Origin: Fragum whitleyi
Lineage: Eukaryota > Mollusca > Bivalvia > Cardiida > Cardiidae
Assembly: GCA_948146395.1 (NCBI GenBank)
Contig: OX411548.1
Coordinates: forward strand, 40,515,737 to 40,579,736
Direction: 5' to 3'
DNA length: 64,000 nucleotides
The notes under the pieces are model-generated. The model ran no database searches, had not been told where the DNA came from, and worked only from the letters and a program-made list of their open reading frames with translations. A program made the position numbers and the translations under genes. Position 1 is the first letter of the stretch, and every line of letters starts with the position of its first letter. Positions 61,001-64,000 of this stretch are shown piece after piece.

Positions 61001-63454
61001 TTGGGTTTTTTTTTGTCAACCATTGACTGGATTTCATTGAAACTTTGTGGAAAGCTTCACTACAAAGATTGATTTAATGAATGTAGTTTAACGCGGCTTT
61101 CCACATTTTTAGTTATATCGCTAGAACACCTAACATTGGATTCCTGGCATTTCTCTCACCAGTACAGCCATAGGTCTTTTCCTAGCCTCCAGCTACTATC
61201 TCACATAGGTCTACGATTGTCGACCCATTGGTGAGAGACAAATAGTTGGAAAGAATGAGTGCCACCGTCGGGTATCGAACCCGGGACATCTAGATTGACA
61301 GTCCGACGCGCTTCACTACAAAGAGGAGATGCGCATATCGTCGGGTTTATCCGGTTCGACTTTTAAATACAGGGTTACTGTCCCTAATTGGTGCAGCCAT
61401 ATACATACAGAGTGATATTCGTTTCCGCGCTAAATCTGGGAACCATTTACTCGATTACAATGAAACTTTGTAGAAAGCTTCACTACAAATAGGAGATACG
61501 CATATCGTCGAGGTTACCCGGTGCAACTATTACATTTAGAGCTACTATCCCCTGATTGGTGAAGTTATATCAGAGGAAGTTTGATGAATTATTTAAGTCA
61601 ATACCCTGTAGAGTAATTCTCCTAGCCAAATCTGATGAACTTTAAGTAAAAAAAATACACTAGCATATTATTTATCGACATCTTACTTTAAATTCTAACA
61701 ATATTTAAGTGTTGAAAATGCTTATGAGTAGTGTTATCTATTCATATCTGTTTTAATATGACATTCGATTTACTGTTTTCACCGACAAAATGTCATCAGA
61801 TTATATCAACCCCTTTCCCAAACAAGACTGTGTATCGACGTCTTTAAAGGAGACAAGGTCAAGAAACATTGAAGGGAAAGAAGAAAATGCTGATTATTAG
61901 CATATTCTCCTTCTGCCATAATATTTCCTGGGCTATAATTTTCATAAGTTATATTTCCACTGACATCATTTCTGTCTTCTACAACATCTTTCAATTTGGA
62001 CCACCCTGAAATTGTGCCAGTTGGGAAAGGGTTAAAAGGGATGCCAACTAGTGTAAGCCACTTGTGTCTTTTCCCAATCTAAAAATAACTGACTGATGTA
62101 AGGTTTCTAAAATTAAATGACTGATAAAGGCTTGGTTTATCAGACAAGTAAATCATGTCCTTGGTTGATGTAGATAGAAGTTAACCTGTCCCTAAATTTG
62201 ATATACTCCATTGACAAACAAAATATTTTCGGCGGGGATATCAATTCAACGAATTTGCTTGTAGAACTTGTATGCAAATCTTATTAAAAGAAGGTAATAA
62301 ATATCTCTAATTTTGTTCATCCTGACCAAAAGAAGCGATATTGGGTAACCTGCCTTTTATTTTAATCAAAACTCACTCATCGCACTCATTCAGTTTAATT
62401 CCAAACTTATTCCAAAATCATTCACCTTGTCAATTTTACGATGTTGTTGACTGTATATTCAACTGACGACTTACATACCAGCAAAGACAATATTGTTTCT
62501 TAGTCGGAATGAATCAGATTTTAATTTATATCTCCTCAAATACATCAGCACTATACAATATGTTCGAATTTTCCCTTGTGTTCGAGAGTACCCGTGTTCG
62601 AGAGACAGAAGTTTGACTGTATGTACAAAAGAGTTTTACTGCTTGAAAGTGGTAGATTTGTGTCATGAAATTACATAAATGTTTGAAATCTACATTTCTG
62701 ACTTAAATTGTATTGTAAACTTTTCCATATAGTAATTAGAAGAATGATTTCAAAATTTACATGTTTTACTTGTATTTTAGACATTACATGCAGGGCCATG
62801 CCCTCGAAGATCGTGTCCACATGGCTTTAGAAACGACATTTCCTGTGTTAGAGACGGAGAAGGAGGCGTTCAGTCCTAGAGAAGCTGTCAACTTTTTGGT
62901 GCTAAATATCATTATGGGTCTTTGTTTTAGTGGAAAGTGAGTTGCTTTACATTTTTAACACCCCGGATAAGAAAATATACTGCAGTCGTATCGTCTTTCA
63001 AGCCTTTCAACGCCGGTCTTAAGTATTTGAAATTGAAATCTCAAGTCTGTTCATATGAAGAATATGCGTAGAACGTACACGAATGCCAATATATTTTATA
63101 TATAATTCAGTTCAACTAATTTCACTTATTTCCCTTTGAATTAAGACATTATTCGTGAAGATTGGGCACTAGATGGAATGTTTTGTCCGTAGACAACCGC
63201 TAAAATAGTCTGACGCTTTGTCTTATTTTCTTCTTCAAGAATTGAGTATGGTAACAAGGATTTGAAGCGTATTATAGAGTTAGAGGACGAGTTGACGATG
63301 GAGTTTAACCATTTTATACCGGAGGACATGTTCCCATTCTTACAAAACATCTTCACCTCAAAACCGATGAGAAGAATCAAAGAATTGTATAATCAGCTTG
63401 TTGAGGACTTCATCGGTAGACGGTTTTACGAGGAAAAGAAGACATTTGATGGAG
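54875..63454 (+). CDS. P450-3: cytochrome P450 (CYP2-clan type), 5' part, exons 1-6
   Basis: Coding segments are 54875-55022, 55715-55795, 57944-58042, 60596-60689, 62781-62936 and 63240-63454; exons 7-10 lie to the right. The lengths 148, 81, 99, 94, 156 and 215 nt equal those of P450-2, and the phases agree. The protein starts MLESLVPSSILQTLLVGLLV, has a basic YRWKY stop-transfer, MPPGPLCLPIIG and the C-helix WKLHR. It is more diverged from P450-2 than P450-1 is over its own segment, for instance in exon 5 (EKEAFSPREAVNFLV versus EKEAFNPRDIINFLV). No internal stop. The second half, including the haem loop, is not visible, so function is inferred from the family. Confidence 0.92.
55330..55610. 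mobile_element. Two partial family-M MITE ends in P450-3 intron 1
   Basis: 55330-55490 carries one TIR and flank in minus orientation (GGAACATCTTAAAATTGATA; AAAAGGGAGGTAAAGGAC). 55501-55610 resembles a plus-orientation left end (TTAACAGCATCATCAAATTG; TTCATTTCATTCATCC). Both are truncated. Confidence 0.55.
55715..55795 (+). CDS. P450-3 exon 2
   Basis: 81 nt, ELGSDERYHIKFYEWSKKYG, PVITVGLG. Acceptor TTTTTTTCAG, donor G|GTAAAA. Same length and phase as P450-2 exon 2. Confidence 0.92.
55819..56175 (-). mobile_element. Family-M MITE copy 13, decayed
   Basis: Starts TACAGTTAATAAGATTGTGA; contains TGACTTTGGAATGATTTGG, TTATTACCTTCCCTTA and GTTTTGAGGGAGTGTTTGCA. The right end is replaced by a SINE insertion region. 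It begins about 24 bp after the exon 2 donor of P450-3. Confidence 0.6.
56196..56467 (+). mobile_element. tRNA-derived SINE, copy 3, with target duplication
   Basis: Flanked by TATGCCATCATCG (56183-56195) and TATGCCATTATCG (56468-56480), one mismatch in 13. Head: A box TAGCGCAGTTGG, B box GGGTTCGATCCCC. Body: AATGGGTAGATAATCGTAAA, GATGTAATGGTAGTACAGGT, TGCTCCGGCCGCCGTGATAT. It lies in intron 2 of P450-3. Confidence 0.88.
56481..57585. other. P450-3 intron 2, unassigned segment
   Basis: AT-rich intron sequence with no exon-like or named repeat signature. Short open frames here look accidental. Confidence 0.45.
57586..57910 (-). mobile_element. Family-F palindromic element, copy 2
   Basis: Reverse relative of 1787-2102: CTATACAAATATCCGTGTGA, GATATCACATAGTTAC, AAACATCGACGAAAGTAAGA, then the palindrome TATGAAAAAAAATATCTAAC, GAATTGATAATTGTCTCGGC and its complement. 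It ends within about 35 bp of the exon 3 acceptor of P450-3. Confidence 0.65.
57944..58042 (+). CDS. P450-3 exon 3
   Basis: 99 nt, GPMKLVVVNDIDTAMEVLVK, KSTDFAGRMSTPS. Acceptor TTTGATCAG, donor A|GTAAGT. A family-F palindromic element ends about 35 bp upstream. Confidence 0.92.
58151..58258. repeat. Family-P palindrome, copy 3
   Basis: GCACGTCGATGGTTCAGTGC, GAAACAGTTGTAAATCCCTA and the complementary arm ATAGGGAGTTACAACTGTTT, CGCGCTGAGCCATCGACGTG. The longest-armed and best-preserved of three copies. It lies about 110 bp after P450-3 exon 3. Confidence 0.8.
58641..59055 (+). mobile_element. Family-M MITE copy 14
   Basis: Left TACAGTTAGTTTCATCGAGA; body ATTCATCTCAATCAAAATCA, GAACAAAATTAGCGATATTG; right TTGTCAATTTTACGATGTTC. 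It lies in intron 3 of P450-3. Confidence 0.75.
59187..60590 (+). mobile_element. HINE-like family A, long form with 145-148-bp core repeats
   Basis: 5' hairpin AGCTCACCTGAGCACATCGT, GCTCAAGGTGAGCT; then GTCCGTCGTCCGTCGTGCGT. About eight core units follow, anchored on CTCTAGAGGCCACAAATATG (about 59309, 59453, 59598, 59746, 59889, 60034 and so on) and containing CATATCACGGGAAAAGGGGC. 3' end: GTCAGGTGAGCGATCTAGGA, CCATCATGGTCCTCTTGTTT. It fills the 3' part of P450-3 intron 3 up to 6 bp before exon 4. Confidence 0.8.
60596..60689 (+). CDS. P450-3 exon 4 (C-helix), acceptor at a HINE end
   Basis: 94 nt, VFTNGFKDIAFTQYGPTWKL, HRKISSKAL. The acceptor is TTATATTAG; the pyrimidine-rich GGTCCTCTTGTTTA immediately before it is the terminal sequence of a HINE-like element. 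Length and phase match P450-2 exon 4. Confidence 0.9.
60958..61590 (+). repeat. Tandem repeat, about 180-bp unit, interrupted by a SINE
   Basis: Units share TACTGTCCCTAATTGGTGCA, CATATACATACAGAGTGATA, CAATGAAACTTTGTAGAAAG and CATATCGTCGAGGTTACC. The first unit runs 60958-61068 and resumes at 61325; the second is about 61366-61545; a partial third follows. Confidence 0.7.
61069..61309 (-). mobile_element. tRNA-derived SINE, copy 4, with 15-bp target duplication
   Basis: Perfect duplication GCTTCACTACAAAGA at 61054-61068 and 61310-61324. In reverse: B box GGGTTCGATACCC, ACTATTTGTCTCTCACCAAT, GGGTCGACAATCGTAGACCT, CTAGGAAAAGACCTATGGCT. A clean retroposition into a tandem-repeat unit. Confidence 0.9.
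61591..62260. other. P450-3 intron 4, unassigned segment
   Basis: AT-rich; no named repeat or exon-like signal. Confidence 0.4.
62781..62936 (+). CDS. P450-3 exon 5
   Basis: 156 nt, HYMQGHALEDRVHMALETTF, PVLETEKEAFSPREAVNFLV, LNIIMGLCFSGK. Acceptor TGTATTTTAG, donor AA|GTGAGT, phase 2. Confidence 0.92.
63240..63454 (+). CDS. P450-3 exon 6
   Basis: 215 nt, IEYGNKDLKRIIELEDELTM to RRFYEEKKTFDG. Acceptor CTTCTTCAAG, donor G|GTTTGT, phase 1. It is the last exon of this gene in the window. Confidence 0.92.
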
Positions 63455-63637
63455 GTTTGTTTACAATTTTGTAGCTTAATCGCTTCGCTTCTTAATGTTG
63501 TCTTAGCTTGAAGCTTGTCACCTTTGGGGAAAAATTTCGTAAAACAGAATAAAAAAGTAATCATTCATTCATTACGAATATCTTTTTATGAACCATTTAT
63601 TATTGAGTTCCGTTATGATATGAATAAAATCGATAGA

Positions 63638-64000
63638 TACAATTTACAACAAAGCGTAATTGACAAGGTGAATGATTTCGAATTATTTCGGAACGAACGG
63701 TTTTGGTTGAGCGTGTGAAGCGAGTTTTGAATAAAATTTAAGGGAAATAATACAATAACGCTTATCGATATCGTGTGACCTCCCTATAAAAAATCTACGT
63801 ACTTTCCAAACCAAACTTTGTGTCTTTGCGTACCAATCAAACGCTTTGGAATCCACAATAGCTTAAATAATCGTCGGCTTTCTTTTTTATCTATTTCAAT
63901 GGAATGTTTAACGGTTTGAACGATTTCAAATTGTTTTAGACGATCTCGGAGTGTTTTGTGTGATTATAGTAACTCTTTGAAATAAATGAATGCAGCGCTA
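63638..64000 (-). mobile_element. Family-M MITE copy 16, running off the window
   Basis: Starts TACAATTTACAACAAAGCGT, AATTGACAAGGTGAATGATT; contains GAAGCGAGTTTTGAATAAAA, TTAAGGGAAATAATACAATA and TGAATGCAGCGCTA at the window end. It lies in intron 6 of P450-3. Confidence 0.7.

Larger units (their letters stand above)
60744..62455 (+). mobile_element. Family-M MITE copy 15, split by 1.3 kb
   Basis: Left part from CAACATCGTGCAATTTACAT to about 60957; right part from about 62262 (AGAACTTGTATGCAAATCTT; CAATTTTACGATGTTGTTGA, CTGTA). The insert holds a tandem repeat, a SINE and unassigned DNA. It lies in intron 4 of P450-3. Confidence 0.65.

Overview
The window is eukaryotic nuclear DNA, most probably from a bivalve mollusc. 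It is AT-rich, its protein-coding sequence is split into short exons with GT-AG introns, and the rest is dense with transposable elements. Bivalve origin is inferred from many elements that look like bivalve 'pearl'/HINE (non-autonomous Helentron) repeats and from tRNA-derived SINEs. It was not tested against a database.

The only host genes I can support are three head-to-tail paralogues of one microsomal cytochrome P450 (CYP2-clan type), all on the + strand. P450-1 enters from the left and shows its last four exons (479-5896). P450-2 is complete: ten exons, 21374-44052, encoding 501 residues. P450-3 shows its first six exons (54875-63454) and leaves the window on the right. Wherever two copies can be compared, exon lengths and intron phases are identical, which validates the models. 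The proteins carry an N-terminal membrane anchor, a proline hinge, WxxxR, AGIDTS, ExxR, FKPER and the haem loop FSAGKRVCLGE. They should be ER monooxygenases; the substrate cannot be read from sequence.

Layout: 1-604, a tandem exon-7 array of P450-1; 605-5896, its last three exons with MITE-, foldback-, microsatellite- and SINE-filled introns; 5897-21373, an intergenic TE field (HINEs, a TTAA element, LINE fragments, palindromes); 21374-44052, P450-2, whose introns hold GA and CT microsatellites, a 150-bp tandem array, a 1.1-kb TIR element, a LINE endonuclease fragment, a 1.9-kb MULE-like element with a 9-bp target duplication, and a second exon-7 array; 44053-54874, an intergenic region with paired MITEs, hairpins and a large HINE; 54875-64000, the 5' half of P450-3.

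The most unusual points are: (i) exon 7 is tandemly triplicated in both P450-1 and P450-2, with two decayed copies upstream of the intact one, and the T-run at the end of each decayed exon aligns with the polypyrimidine tract of the next copy; (ii) the intron-3 acceptor of P450-3 lies about 6 bp beyond the end of a HINE, so the transposon supplies the pyrimidine tract; (iii) several repeat families that differ in sequence share one architecture (5' hairpin, GTCC-type microsatellite, about 145-165-bp tandem core, inverted subterminal motif, 3' hairpin, CTCTTGTT-like end); (iv) insertions are nested several levels deep, with target duplications that give the order of events.
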